Source: Rhinopomastus cyanomelas (Eukaryota > Chordata > Aves > Bucerotiformes > Rhinopomastidae). Taken from it: a DNA stretch of 64,000 nt. Below the pieces are notes generated by a model. The model was not told the origin of the DNA. It did not search any database and saw nothing but the letters and a program-made list of their open reading frames with translations. Each line of letters begins with the position of its first letter. The first letter of the stretch is position 1. Below, piece by piece: positions 33,910-46,200 of this stretch. Both the position numbers and the translations under genes were made by a program. The DNA lies in NCBI GenBank assembly GCA_013400115.1, contig VXBP01007152.1, positions 248,001 through 312,000 on the forward strand, read 5' to 3'.

Positions 33910-33963
33910 TGTGGCCCCGGAGATGCTGCTGCATACATGGGACAGCATCTCCCTGGGACCACA
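33910..33963. repeat. Imperfect inverted repeat, about 18 pairs
   Basis: The inner ten pairs are perfect (GGAGATGCTG at 33919-33928 with CAGCATCTCC at 33943-33952). After a two-base bulge there are three pairs, one mismatch and five more pairs. The loop is 14 nt. It is a compact hairpin with no recognised origin. Confidence 0.9.
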
Positions 33964-35084
33964 TGTCCCTGAGGATGACACCCCTGCTCCTTGCCTGCAA
34001 GCTCCCTCTAAAAGCACAAAGGGAACTGGTGTTGCAGAGCACGAGATAATCTCAAAACCCTGCTTGTCCCACATTTCCCGCTGTGTGGAGGACGGGGCAG
34101 GCCAATGCAAAGGGATTACTGGAATGTTGTAATTTGTGTGCTCTGCAACCTGCCCTTAAAGAGAAACCAGCTCAGAGAGCCTGCAGGCTCACTGGTACAG
34201 ACTGGAAATGCTGTGTTCTCCTGCACACATCATACTGGCTCCTGAAGGGCTTGAGATAAAAACTGCACTTACACTTGGTGGGCTGAGCCCGTCGCTTCAG
34301 TGGGTTTTCTCAATCAGTTGACAAAACCTCAAAACTGCACAGTGAGGGCAGGGGGAGGCTGTTCCCTAGCAGATGGTTCTTCCCGTGGCAAAGCCCACTG
34401 GAGTGATCAGGCACTGCCCATCCTCCCTGGCAGAAAATGAGCCCATAAGCTGCCCTGTTCCCAGGCAGACACAGGGATGTCTGTGGTCCTGCAGAGCCCA
34501 GCAACAACATTCAGCCTCTGGTTTCTCTTCCTCAGCTTTCCTGGAAACAGCTTTCCTCATTTACCATGGGAAGACATAATTTTTCCCACTGCTTGACTCG
34601 TTGCCTACCCAACCAGCTGCCCATCACCAACCACCTCCTGCTCCCTTATTGCTGCTGCTTACTTGCATCACTGTGATGGACAGCAGGAAGCTCAAATAGG
34701 TGATGATGGACCAACAGCATGTTTTGGTTTGTTCTGCCTCCCCGGTGCAACTACTGAAGCAAAAGGATGTTTGAGCAATCCTGAGAGATGTTCCCAAATG
34801 CCTGCAGTCAATAAGGAGCAACTTAGGAATAATTCACTTCATTGTTTAGTCTTTGACCCGATGGGGATCAAAATGATTCCAGCCCTGTACGGGTATGATA
34901 TGAGGTGGGAAGAAGGGAAGATGTTGGGGGTATTTCTCCCTTCTGCTCATATATTATTTATTAGTTGGGCCTTCAGGGGCTCAAAATCAGCAGACCCCTC
35001 AGATGGGGACATCTATTTAGGGTTGCTCAAGTGGTACCAGTGACTGGAAATGATGTTCTGGCACTTCCAAGGTAGAGACTGAAG

Positions 35085-35208
35085 TCACAGAATCACAGAA
35101 TTATTAAGGCTGGAAAAGACCTCTAAGATCACCCAACCCAGCCTATGGCCTAATATCACATTAGCCAGACCAGGGCACTAAATGCCACATCCAATCTGCC
35201 CTTAAACA
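35085..35208 (-). mobile_element. CR1 LINE, outer element, 3' part (interrupted)
   Basis: Reads from the tail complement (tcacagaatcacagaatta) through TTAAGGCTGGAAAAGACCTC to CTTAAACA. There it is interrupted by a plus-strand CR1. The same element resumes at 35502. Confidence 0.92.
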
Positions 35209-35501
35209 AGGATGGATGTCAGGAGGATGGAGCCTGGCTCTTCTCAATGTCATCTAGTGACAGGACAAGGGGAATGGGTGTGACCTGGAACATAGGAGAT
35301 TCCACATCATTATGAGAGAGAACTTCTTCACAGTGAGGATGGAGCACTGGAAGGGGCTGCCCAGGGAGATTGTGGAGTCTCCTTCTCTGGGGATGTTTAA
35401 AATCTGCCTGGATGTGTTCCTGTGCAACTTGGTGTAGGTGATCCTGCTGTGGCAGGGGACTAGATGATCTTTTCCAATCCCTAATATTCTGTGATTCTGT
35501 G
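35209..35501 (+). mobile_element. CR1 LINE, inner element nested in a minus-strand CR1
   Basis: A 293-bp CR1 3' end from GATGGATGTCAGGAGGATGG, through GACAGGACAAGGGGAATGGG and TTGTGGAGTCTCCTTCTCTG, to the tail ATATTCTGTGATTCTGTG. AAACA lies on both sides (35204-35208 and 35502-35506) and could be a 5-bp target-site duplication. Confidence 0.93.
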
Positions 35502-35899
35502 AAACACCTCCATCACTCCACCACTTCCCTGGGCTGTCCATTCTAGTATCTAACCACACCTTCCAAGAGGAAGTGCTTCCTAAAAATCTAACTTTTTAAC
35601 CCTCCCCTGGCAGCTTTGGGCCAGGTTCTCTCATCCTATCACTAGTTGTCTGGGAGAAGAGCCAGACCCCACCAGTCTACAACTTCCCTTTCAGCTAGTT
35701 ACACAGAGTGATAAGGTCTCCCCTCAGTCTCCTCTTCTCCAGGCTAAACACTCCCAGCTCCCTCAGCCTCTCCTCATCAGACCCTTCCCCAGCTTCACTG
35801 CTCCTCTGGACCCGCTCCAGCACCTCAATCTCTTTCTTGAAGTGAGGGGCCCAGAGCTGCCCCTCCAGTACTCGAGGTGAGACCTCACCAGTGCCAGAG
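35502..35899 (-). mobile_element. CR1 LINE, outer element, 5' part (interrupted)
   Basis: Continues the minus-strand copy from ACACCTCCATCACTCCACCA through CTCCTCTTCTCCAGGCTAAA and CTTCTTGAAGTGAGGGGCCC to CTCACCAGTGCCAGA. The minus translation has LGVFSLEKRRLRGDLITL, the CR1 ORF2 C-terminal block. Confidence 0.92.
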
Positions 35900-37249
35900 A
35901 AGTCAGCCATGACATTCCCAAGGGCCATTCAGCACAGCTCATAATTTTTCCACCTTTAAACAGAAGTTAGTCCTTCCATGTGAGGTGTTACCAAAATCCT
36001 ATGCACTGCTTTAGGACTGAGGGAAAAGAAATGTTGAAGCAAACATCACAGCTTTGCTTGTAAGCTCTTCTCGTTGATTCCACCGTCAGCAATGCCCCCT
36101 GCCTGCGTTTGTGTGTGCAGTGCAACACCTGGAACAAGGACCAACAGCGACGCCCCAAGACATCCCATAATTTCTATCATCACTGTCGGATCTACAGCTG
36201 CTTTTAGCCCATGAAACAGCTCCAGCAAGCACCAAGCCTGCAAAGCACAAGTGTTGGATTGAATGCAACTTCTCCCACTTCCACGGGACCACTTGTGATG
36301 CCCATACATCAGCATTTGATGGTCCTGCCTTTAGCCAGTGAAATAAATCATTGCTAGCTTGGAATCAGGCAGCCTTGGATATCTCCCATCAGCTTCTTCC
36401 CCCTTCTCCTACCAAACCTCTTCGTGAACTTACCAGGCACATTTCTGCAGCCTGTAAAATCAGCTCCTCCTTCACCAAGATTTATTTTTTTAATGCAAGC
36501 TCCTCACCACCGCATGGAAATGCTGCAGATGACTTATTTACCCCTGTGTTTAATAAGATGTAATGGCCACATCTAAAGCTGGTTGGGGGTTTAATTTACT
36601 TATCCAGAGGCAGGAAAAAATACACCCAGGCTACAGATACAATGAATTTCTGCTGTGGTTCTTCCAGGGCTGCACGGAAGGCTCACGGAGGGGGCCTTCC
36701 TCCTGCCTGCTGGAAAAGGCTGACTTCTTCTCAGCCCCATTCTTCGTTCTGCCCTATACTTAACATTTAGATGTTAACCCCTGAGGAGACTGAAGAGATT
36801 GCCAGGACCTGAAGGTAACTTACATGGAGGTTTCTCCTCGGACTACCAATGTCTCTTTAAATATTGATTTCCATCAGAAAACAGGATTTCTCTGAGGAAA
36901 TGCCTCCTGACTTTGAGATGAAATCCAATTGCTGTAAGCAGGTATTTTGCCTGGTGAACTCCCTGCATTTTCAATTATTATCAAGCCTTAAGTTTGTTTT
37001 ATCAGCAAATCCCTGTCCCCAGCACTATCGGGGCTACCTTTGACAGGATCAGTGTTATACCAACAGCTGACAGTCCTGGGGGATCCCACAGCACATACTT
37101 TGTGTTTGCAGAGTGGCACAGAAAGGGCTTTTGCATTAGAAGCACAAGCCCAGGGTTCAGACCCACCTTTTCCATGAGGACTTGGTGCACTCCCTGACAG
37201 CTCAAACCCACAACCACTAGCTGCCTCGTGCCCCTCATTCTGGTAAGAA

Positions 37250-37320
37250 ATACAGAAAACCCAAGGTAAAAAACCTGAAAACATCAACCCCAAACCAACC
37301 AAAATTCAAACCAGAACCAC
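37250..37320. repeat. A/C-rich low-complexity stretch
   Basis: A run of AAAACCC, CAAACCAACC and CAAACCAG-type words with hardly any G or T. Such A/C-rich (complement GGTTTTG-like) tracts are common in bird introns. Confidence 0.6.
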
Positions 37321-38475
37321 TGCTCTGTCCAGTTGCCTAAATGGGATCAGCAACACCACTGCAGAGAAACAAATCACATCAGGACAAAAGCTTCACGACC
37401 CTCAAAACGGCATTTGAAAGCAACTCAAAAATTAAAGCAGCCCACGTGTGAGTCCTTCAAGGTACCCTATGGGAGCGTTCCCACTACAGAAGCTTTTGGA
37501 TTACTCTGGTTCCACCAGCTGACACTGGAAGCAGACTGTTCCCCATTCCTGAACAGCTTTCCTCCCCTGTATCCCAGGACTGTTCCCAGGCAGCACAGGG
37601 TCTGCCTGCTGCCTTCCTCTCCTTAGCAATGGGAAGCTGGGGAAGAAATTTGCTTATGCTAATCAATCCCTGGCACCAGTCACACAAGACACTAATCCAC
37701 TAGCAATCTCCATCAGTCTCTGCATATTTAACTGAAGCAGTGAACACTCATAGAGGATTAGGAACGCAGTGGCATTGTTGTAGCAGTGTTTTCCCACTTA
37801 ATCTGCAATCACTCTGACGCCCTGTCTCCTAATATTTACTCACACTGTACACATAAACAACCTACAGAATCTCATCACTCCATGTAAGCATCCTGGTCAG
37901 CCACTGCCTGCAAAAACACACAGCACAAGGAGATTTAATAGTTGTCCCTACATTGTACAACACCAAAATGCTTATGCTCGTGGTGGTTAGCTACGTCGAG
38001 CAGCACCCTTGAAGGCACACGTACTGCTTGATACTCATAAAAGATGCATCTCTTCCTCCAAAGGATTTACAGGTAGCTTGGATATGCTACGAGAGAGATT
38101 ACACACTCAGGCTGCACCATGCAAAGTCTTGAAAAAGGGCTTTGTAGTGCAGTTTGCCATCACATTCTGCACAAAACAAAGACAGGACCAAAAAATCCCC
38201 ACCAAGCCCTCTGCCTGGTCCAGTCAGGTGTATCACAAAAAATCAATGCTGAGCAATTTCAGTCACATGAGGACAAGTGACTTGCTCCACCTATCTTGCT
38301 GGCTCACATTCTTGTCCCTAGAATTTGCTTGTTATCACATCAGAAGCAGCCAACTCAGAGTAAGCAGTGGGTGTAAGAACATACCTAACTATAGCGTGCA
38401 AATCCAGGGCAGGCTACGCACGCCCTGACACACAAGACCACAGCATTCCCAATCCCTGACAGAGGTCTGTTAGAA

Positions 38476-38610
38476 GGTTGGGGAAGAACTGTTCACAGGG
38501 GTAGGGAGTGATAGAAAGAGGGGTCATGGTTTGAAGCTGGAAAAGGGTAGACTGAGGTCAGACATAAGGAAAAAGGTCTTTAATGTGAGGGTGGTGGATG
38601 ACCAGAACAG
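38476..38610 (+). mobile_element. CR1 LINE, outer element, 5' part (interrupted)
   Basis: Reads GGGGAAGAACTGTTCACAGG, GGGAGTGATAGAAAGAGGGG, TTTGAAGCTGGAAAAGGGTA and GTGAGGGTGGTGGATGACCA, up to GAACAGG. It is then interrupted by another CR1 in the same orientation. Confidence 0.88.
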
Positions 38611-38868
38611 GTCATCTAGTGATAGGCCAAGGGGCAATGGGTGTAAGGTAGAATATAGGAGGTTCCATATTAGTATTAAAAGGAACTACTTCACAGTGAG
38701 GGTGACAGAGCATTGGAACAGGCTGCCCAGGGGGGTTGTGGAGTCTCCTTCACTGGAGACATTTAAAACCTGCCTGGATATGTTCCTGTGCAACTTGGTC
38801 TGGGTGATACTGCTGTGGCAGGGGGATTGGACTAGATGATCTTTTGAGGTCCCTTCCAATCCCTGATG
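38611..38868 (+). mobile_element. CR1 LINE, inner element nested in a plus-strand CR1
   Basis: Begins GTCATCTAGTGATAGGCCAA and continues with GGAGGTTCCATATTAGTATT, GGGTGACAGAGCATTGGAAC and GGCAGGGGGATTGGACTAGA. It stops at CCAATCCCTGATG without an octamer tail. It is of the same subfamily as 59189-59455. Confidence 0.92.
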
Positions 38869-39024
38869 TGGTGGAGGACTCATCCCTGGAGACATTCAAG
38901 GTCAGGCTGCATGGGGCTCTGGGCAATCTGTTCCAGTTAGAGATGTCCCTGCTTGTTGTAGAGGGGGTTGGAATAGATGACCTTTGGAGGTCCCTTCCAA
39001 CCCAATATATTCAGTGATTCTACG
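38869..39024 (+). mobile_element. CR1 LINE, outer element, 3' part (interrupted)
   Basis: Resumes TGGTGGAGGACTCATCCCTG, then GGTCAGGCTGCATGGGGCTC, TAGAGGGGGTTGGAATAGAT and the tail ATATTCAGTGATTCTAC. About a dozen consensus bases are missing at the interruption. Confidence 0.9.
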
Positions 39025-40293
39025 ACACGCAGATTCCACACTTTCAACATATGCCAGCCACAGCTCTGGGTTTGAATTAGCTATTTCCACCTTTCAAACA
39101 AATTCAATCCATACTAATTACCTTGGGAAGCAGCCACCAAAGAGACTCTGGAATAAAAAAGGAAAAAAAAACCCCAGGTCCGATGCCAAACTCAATTTTC
39201 TAACGGGTTTAAGTCACATGCCTTTGAGCTGTGCTCATCTCCTCCGACCCCTGAACACAAACACCTGCTTTACCAACTCTGCACTGCTGTGATATTTCCC
39301 AGGAACGGTGCCAACGGGAGGTTAGTATGGAAATGCACTTCCAGGGCACTTCGTCCTCTCCAGACTGCAGTTGTCCCCAGAGTTTGCTGACCAGTTTCTT
39401 TGTTTAATGCTGGGTGGTTTTGATATATTTACATGTTATAGTTACACGGGATACACTAGAGAACTGCACACAATCCTTTCCATCCCTCTCCCTGCTGCTC
39501 AAGCGAGCCGTCTACCCGACCTGCAAGCACAACCTGGCTGTGTTAAACAGACACCAGCTCCTTTGGAGGCTTTTGCACATTTTTATCCCACTCACTTGAA
39601 TTCTGTAACAGCCAGTGCCTCCCATCCTCCTTATACGCGAAAATACACCAGGAAAAATAAACAACAGATCCTAGGACTGGGAGTACAATGAGCTATTCAC
39701 ACATACCCAGCAAATCCCTGAGCCTGACACATGTGAGTTTTGGCATTTGCCAGTTTGAAGGTTGGTGCGAAACTGCCTTCCTTTTCTTTCTTTATTTTTT
39801 AAGCTGTGCCCTTAGCTCGGCACAGCCGTAACACATTCGCTTGAAGATAAAGCTGCCGAGACTGCCTCCCTCTCGATTTAACCTCAGTCTTGGGGGTATC
39901 CCTCCCCTTCCCACATACCTTAAACATCTGAACGTAGAGTTCCATTTCTAACTGACATTTTGTGCCAACACGGACAGCTTGCTGCTTTTCTAAGCAGTCA
40001 GGAAGAAAAGTTCAGCTCTGCCCATGCTAAGCCTCTCCATTTAGAAACCTCTTCCCTGCAAAACTCCCCACTCCTCCTGACAGTAGCAGAGGGCCACTGC
40101 TGCACTTCCAGTCCCTTTAATGCCTCTTAGTGTTTCGCCACTTCTTCCTTGTGCTGATAGCACACGCGATTTCAAGGCACAGCATCAGCCAGAGGAGAGA
40201 TTTCCCAAGGCCAGAGGACACAGACCATTCCATCTGGTACGGTGATGGACAACCCAACAGCCTGTAGCTTCCCAAATCCCCTTCTCTTAAAAC

Positions 40294-40446
40294 CATAGAA
40301 TCATTAGGGTTTGGAAGGGACCTCGGAGAATCCTCCAGTCCAATCCTCTGCCATAGTAGGATCTCCTAGACCAAGTTGCACAGGAATACATCCAGGTGGG
40401 CTTTAAATATCTCCAGAGAAGGAGACTCCACAACTCCCCTGGGCAC
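40294..40446 (-). mobile_element. CR1 LINE 3' fragment
   Basis: Reads CATAGAATCATTAGGGTTTG, CTCCTAGACCAAGTTGCACA and GAGAAGGAGACTCCACAACT, up to CCCCTGGGCA. It is 5' truncated. Confidence 0.92.
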
Positions 40447-40470
40447 AACTCCTCATGACCAAGCCATTAT

Positions 40471-40484
40471 ACACACACACACAC
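40471..40484. repeat. (AC)7 microsatellite
   Basis: Seven AC units, followed after AAAA by TGTGTG, so the locus can fold back on itself. It lies about 25 bp past the 5' truncation point of the CR1 copy at 40294-40446. Confidence 0.85.
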
Positions 40485-42719
40485 AAAATGTGTGTAGTTG
40501 TCCAGCCCAAACACAACATTCAACTCTACAAAAGGCATGTGGTAAGCCCCACTGTACATTCCTGGAGCAACCAGCAGCCTGGGAATCACCGATGATGTAA
40601 GGCAAGATGCTGGGAACCTGGTGCTGATAACAGTTATCTGTACCAACCATTTAGGAAAGTGCTGTGCTTCCCTCTGCAGAGGAGATTTAATCTAGCCCAG
40701 CAATGCTGAACCGTCACGAAGGGAAGGAAATTGAAAACAAAACTCCCGTTGCTGCGCTTCCTTGTATTGCAAACGCCATTTGTTCTTGACAATAGTCATT
40801 CTCTGCACTCGCTGAAGTTTATGGGAACTCTGGCACTGACCTGAACTGGCTTTGGATCAAATCCACCATTCGCTTCTTGTAGAGGTTGGTCAGACACTCA
40901 GGGTGGAGGCCAGGCACCTGCCAGGCTTTTACTGGTCAACAGCCATGGCTTGATGCCAAGGATCCTCCCTGTACTTCTTTCCACACTTCTCCTCTGAGGT
41001 TCCTCACTACAGAAGCTGCTCAGCCCTTGACTGTGATCTGCTTTGCTGGGATGGTGGCAAGAGTACGTTGAGATCTCCCCGTACCATTTCTGGGGATCAT
41101 CGCGGGCACCACAGGGTTGTGGTTCCTGATGGCCTTGGTCTCACTTCTCAACAGGCTCTACGCAAACTTCTCAGCAAGACAAATTTGGGAAGTCTTATTT
41201 ATGGGTTGGACATCACTATGTCCTATAAAACAATTCAGAGCAGGTATTGGGGGTGGCCCCGTCTAACAACCTTCTGATATTCACCCCCACTCACCCCATG
41301 TGGTGAGGTCTGAGGGATGCCAGATGCTAGTACTGGGGGATGGGGAGGCTGGCTGGATGCAGGATAATCCCCCAACCTAAGATTACTTCCAATATCATTT
41401 CTAGCCGTTAGTTGCATGATAAGCACAAATGCTGTAGGCTGGATCCACAGGACTGTGGTCCTGATAGAGATTTATTCAGCATTTCCATCCCTACTGCCCA
41501 GTGATCCTTCTGCTTCCCAAAATTACCGGCCACGGGGATGTTTTCCCAAGGCTTCTCTTGAAGTCAGAAGCCATGGGAAGCTGCCAGCCTCTCCAGTGCT
41601 GCTTTCATAAGGGTATTTTCCTTTGTGCTAAGGAGGACCCTGTCCCTGAGGACTCTCTTCTCCCCAGGGGAGAGAACAGCTGCTGCTATCAATTATGGGC
41701 TTGTCTCCCTTAATTAAGCACCCGCAATCAGCTGGAAGATGAAAACAAAGCCCTTTGCCAGCCCTCCAGGAGAGGGCTAAGATGGAGGCTCTGGGAGAAA
41801 ACAGCACTTCCCTCCCTCAGTAGACCTGGGATCAACTTTTAAGCTGGGAAGTGACTTAAAAGCACCTGAACACCCCATTTAAAAATCAAACACATCAGAA
41901 GGGTCCAGCTAAGGGTGTTTAGTGGGGGGCAGCCCTCGCCTGAGGTAAGCAGCCCCAGTGGTCCAAGCAAGATGAACGTAGGAAGGTGCACAACAGCCTG
42001 AAAGAGACCCTCCAAAACTTTCCGTGTACTTCCCTCCTCAGGTGCTCAGTGACTTTCCAGGAGTTGATGTGGCTCTGCGAGGTCACTCTTCTGGGAGCAA
42101 ACGTTTAGATACAGCAGCTCAGTTTGAGTTCAGAGTGTTCAGAGACAGTCACCTTTTGATCTGCTACTTTTTGGTGGGGTTCAGTCTTTCAAGGTGATGG
42201 AGGCGCAGTTTTGTTTAGAGTGATTTTTTTTGTTGGTTCTTTTTATTTTATATTATTTTTTACATGAATACAAGCCCCTTGATTCTCAAACCTTTGGCTT
42301 CAAGCTGCTTTTCCTTGTAAGCATCCCTTCATCCTGCTTAGGACAGAAAATGGGGCTTGCACCCAACCAAGTAACTACAAATGTCTCAGCTGCATTCCTA
42401 AAACTCACTGTGGTTGGTTCTTCACTCACTGGCTTCTGCCTTTTAGGGTCCAGCTTAGCTCCATTAAAGAATTCACAGGGACTCTCTTATTTCCCTGACT
42501 ATCACCCTACTTCCAGCCATCACCAGAAGTTAACCCCTTAACACCACACAGGTGCTCAGAAAAAGACAACAGTTTCACACAACTGAACTGTTCTGGCTGG
42601 ACAAGAGCTGGATTCAGAGGTTTACAGAGCTCGTCACTGGTACCCATGTGTGGCAAGTCCATTTCCAAAGCCAGTCCTGCAAAGCAATCCATGTTAAAAC
42701 ACTCGTACTCGTGGTGGTG

Positions 42720-43278
42720 AGCGGCGTGAAATCCTGTTGGCGGCCAGTCACAAGCAGTGTCCCTCAGGGCTCAGTTTTGGAACCGGTCTTGTTTAATATC
42801 TTTATCAATGATCTGGATGAGGGGATCGAGTGCACCCTCAGTAAATTTACAGATGACACAAAATTAAGCACGAGTGTCGCTCTGCTGGAGGGTAGGGAGG
42901 CTCTGCAGCAGGATCTGGACAGGCTGGAGCGATGGGCTGAGCTCAGTTGTATGAGGTTTAACAAGNAGGAGGCTGTAGCAAGGCTGGTGTTGGTCTCTTC
43001 TCTCCAATTAGTGATGATAGGATGAGGGGAAATGGCTTCAAGTTGCGTCAGAGGAGGTTTAGATTGGATGTTAGGAAGAAATTCTCTACTGAGAGGGTGG
43101 TTAGGTACTGGAATAGATTGCCCAGGGAGGTGGTGATGTCACCATCCCTGGAGGTGTTTAAGGAACGAGTGGACGTGGCGCTTAGGGATATGGTCTAGCG
43201 GTTAGATACTGGGAGAAAAGGTTGGACTCGATGACCCTGGAGGTCCTCTCCAGCCATGATGATTCTGTGATTCCGTGA
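42720..43278 (+). mobile_element. CR1 LINE with internal deletion and an N at the junction
   Basis: The left half (42720-42965) encodes the catalytic part of CR1 reverse transcriptase: PQGSVLEPVLFNIFINDLDE, then SKFTDDTKLS, where the polymerase box normally reads F-A-D-D. It continues QQDLDRLERWAELSCMRFNK. After the ambiguous base at 42966 the sequence jumps to the far 3' part (GGCTGTAGCAAGGCTGGTGT) and runs to the tail GATTCTGTGATTCCGTG. From the remembered CR1 layout several hundred bases are missing between the halves. The element is dead. A plus-strand frame over its left half should not be annotated as a gene. Confidence 0.93.
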
Positions 43279-46200
43279 AAATGATCCAGCTGAAGGAACT
43301 GCTACAGGGAGGAATCCTACAGTGCACGTGCCAGGAGGCTGGAAACCACATTGTCCAAACCAGCAAACAGAGCTGCCTGTTTATTGCATCTCATCATTTC
43401 ATAAGATTTAGCTTTACTGCAGAGTCCCAGGAAGTGAAGCTGGTCAGAAAGCCTTTGATGGACCAGTGGAAAAATGCAGCCGATGAAGTCGGGAAGCTTT
43501 ATGAACTGACTGCTTATCCTTATTTTTGGTTTTGGGAAGAGTAGGGGGGAAAGGACACGATGCTGAAAATTCTCCTTTTCAGAATTTCAAACATTATTTT
43601 AGGGTTTGAAAAAATCCTATCATTTTGATGTGACTCATTTTCATAGCCATATCAAAATACAAAGAGGTAACAAATCCACTGACCTCTCAGGTATTTTGTT
43701 CTTAAAATATTCTGTCGCACAGCATCCCAAAATTTGTCATGTTTTCCTCCACGCAGGGGAATAAAGACCGATTGCACGAAAAGCAAACACCTGAGAGGCA
43801 GCAGAGCACTGTTCCCTGCCCGCTCCGGTGAGCACTGAGCCTGCAGGATCTCGCTTGGCTGCCCAGTGTGAACTGCCACATGTTTCAGCTGGTGTGGCTT
43901 TGGGTGATGATCTACTTTCACTGCTTTTGGCAGAGTTTGTCATCTTCTTTTGGATAGTAATTACATTTTCCAGGGCAGGCTTTCTGCCAGAGCTCAAAAC
44001 GATGACCAACAGGCCCCTTTTAACACCTGCTATGATCCAGCTCTGATTAGTTATTAACGTGCTGCAAAAACCCACTGCAAGAACCACCCTTTCTGGTTCT
44101 GCTACCAGCCTGGCTTCAGGGAGAGGTAAATCTGATAGGAAAACAGGGAAATACCATAAGCAACAAAGCAATGTGAAAGCTCTGAAACTGGGTGGTTTGT
44201 ACAATGGTGCTTGCCTTTCCCAGTATTCAGACTGCACCAGCCTTGTCCCCACTCTGTTCCCACAAACCTGATGATAATGACAGCCAAAATTGCAAATAAA
44301 GCTTCTTGTAAAATCCTGGGGTCTTTTTCACCTGATGAACACCAGGTTCCCATTTTCTTCTCGTGCTCTAGCTGGCTCCAGGGAATGAGACAGGCTTGAA
44401 AGTGATGGGTTTGTCCAGGTGTGTGGGTGCCTTCTGATCACCTTCTTCCTAACAAACACTGCCTTCATGGATTTACTCATGGAGTAGAGGTCTAAATTCT
44501 CTACAGAGAGTAGATATTAAATTCTCATGACTGGATGACTATGTGGTCACGGAGAGCAGCAACAGCTCTGTGCTAGCTCCGGGCAACAGCGTGGCCACAA
44601 ACATTGTCTGTATTTATAGGTATTGTTGATGCTCATTATGTGGTACCGCAGAGAGATCTCAAGGCACTGTCAGAAGTTCAGCTGTGGGCTGGTAGGATAT
44701 AGCAAGCTCATCTTGGCAGGAGAACAGGTCTTTCAGACTGAAGAAAACAGCTCATTTCCTCCATCGTCTAATCTCTACCGTCTCCTAGTTCCCAAAAAAG
44801 AAATGATGGCTCCTCACACAGGCAGATGAAGCCTTATATGAGGAAGGCTTACATTCTCTCTTGCTGAAGGAAAGTAAGGGGCTCCTGTCACTGTATCACA
44901 TTCTTTGTATATTTCTGGACTACAACAGACAAGACAGAGGACTGAGGCACCGAGAGGCTAAGGGGTGTAACCAAGGATATTCCCAGGGCTTTAGGCAACC
45001 AGGACCCTAACCCTACATACAATTCCCTTTTCCAGCACTGCTATCAAGAAATGCCCAGATTCCATGCTTGATACTCAACTGTCTGCTCTTATGGATCTGT
45101 TCTCATAGTTTATGCAGTCACCCATTGAGCCATATGTCCTTCTCTTTTCAATAATCATCAAGTCTTAATTTTATCTTCAGTCATCAAGCACAGAAACAAG
45201 TCAAGGGCTTGGCACACATCACAGGCACAAAGGACACAGACACCTGGCATCAAAGCAGCAGTCTCAAAGCCAGTAATCACAAGTATACTCAACAGGAATT
45301 TCTATCCTCTACAGGTACTAAATTTAAAAGTAAGTATGACTGACAACATTGCTGATGTCTATCTTGGGAGCAAAGACCCCACTTATCCTGGTTTAGGCCC
45401 ATTCAAATGACAGACATCTTTGTTGACTTGGTCATGAGTATATATCGTCCCAGCTGCCAGGGCTGGTTTGCAGCTTCCCTCCAAGCAGACCTCACTAAAG
45501 TTACCCGCAGGACCTCGATAAAAACAAATGCGATACTCTGCCATATGGCACCAAATCCACATCCTGTGGGGGATATGATACGTGAAAACTGCAAACTTGC
45601 TTTTGTGGTGAAGCATCCCCAGCGAAATGGCCATCTCAGGGGAACGCTCTGCTTTCCCTCTGTCCTTTTATCATCTCCCAGAATGGCTTCATTATTTAAG
45701 CGAGCAACATGATTTAAAGGATGTAGAGTGGACACACAGAAGGCACTTGGTATTTTTATTGTGATTGTTTCTGCTCTGCAAAGCAGGTGTTTGGCTGCCA
45801 GAACCGCGCTGAGCTTTGCCTCTGCCACTGCAACCTGAACCGCAGGGAGGAGAAGGGCTCTTGGCTTTCCAGGTTATCCTGCTTGCACTACTTTGCTCAA
45901 TGAAGCTGCAACTCTAAAAGCATTTAAAGTTAATTCCTCTCATAAGTTTTTTCCTTTACATGGTCACATCCGTGATTTAATCCATAGAGATAAACATCTA
46001 CAAACACAGAAGAGGTTCACGTGGTGTCACCAGGAAAAGTAAAGCAGACAAGAGTCAGCTTTGGAGGCTTTGGTTTCTCTCCGGGAAGCTTGGCAAAGCA
46101 GTTCAGGAAAAATAAACGACTTTCATCCCTGTGGAAATACTTCCTTTAGTCCAACATCAAGACAATCACCAGACCTTGTGATTAACTTAATTTTTTTTTT

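Larger units (their letters stand above)
32169..43278 (-). other. Large upstream intron, CR1-rich block
   Basis: About 11 kb holding six CR1 insertion loci, two of them nested. Between the listed elements (for example 33970-35080, 35900-37240, 37330-38470, 39030-40290 and 40490-42710) I see no gene, RNA gene or other repeat. No SLCO3A1 exon is seen. Confidence 0.75.

Noticed and set aside
42552..43025. 157-codon plus-strand frame that looks like a reverse-transcriptase gene
   Set aside because: The RT similarity is real but belongs to a truncated, internally deleted CR1 copy. The beginning and end of the frame are not CR1 coding sequence.
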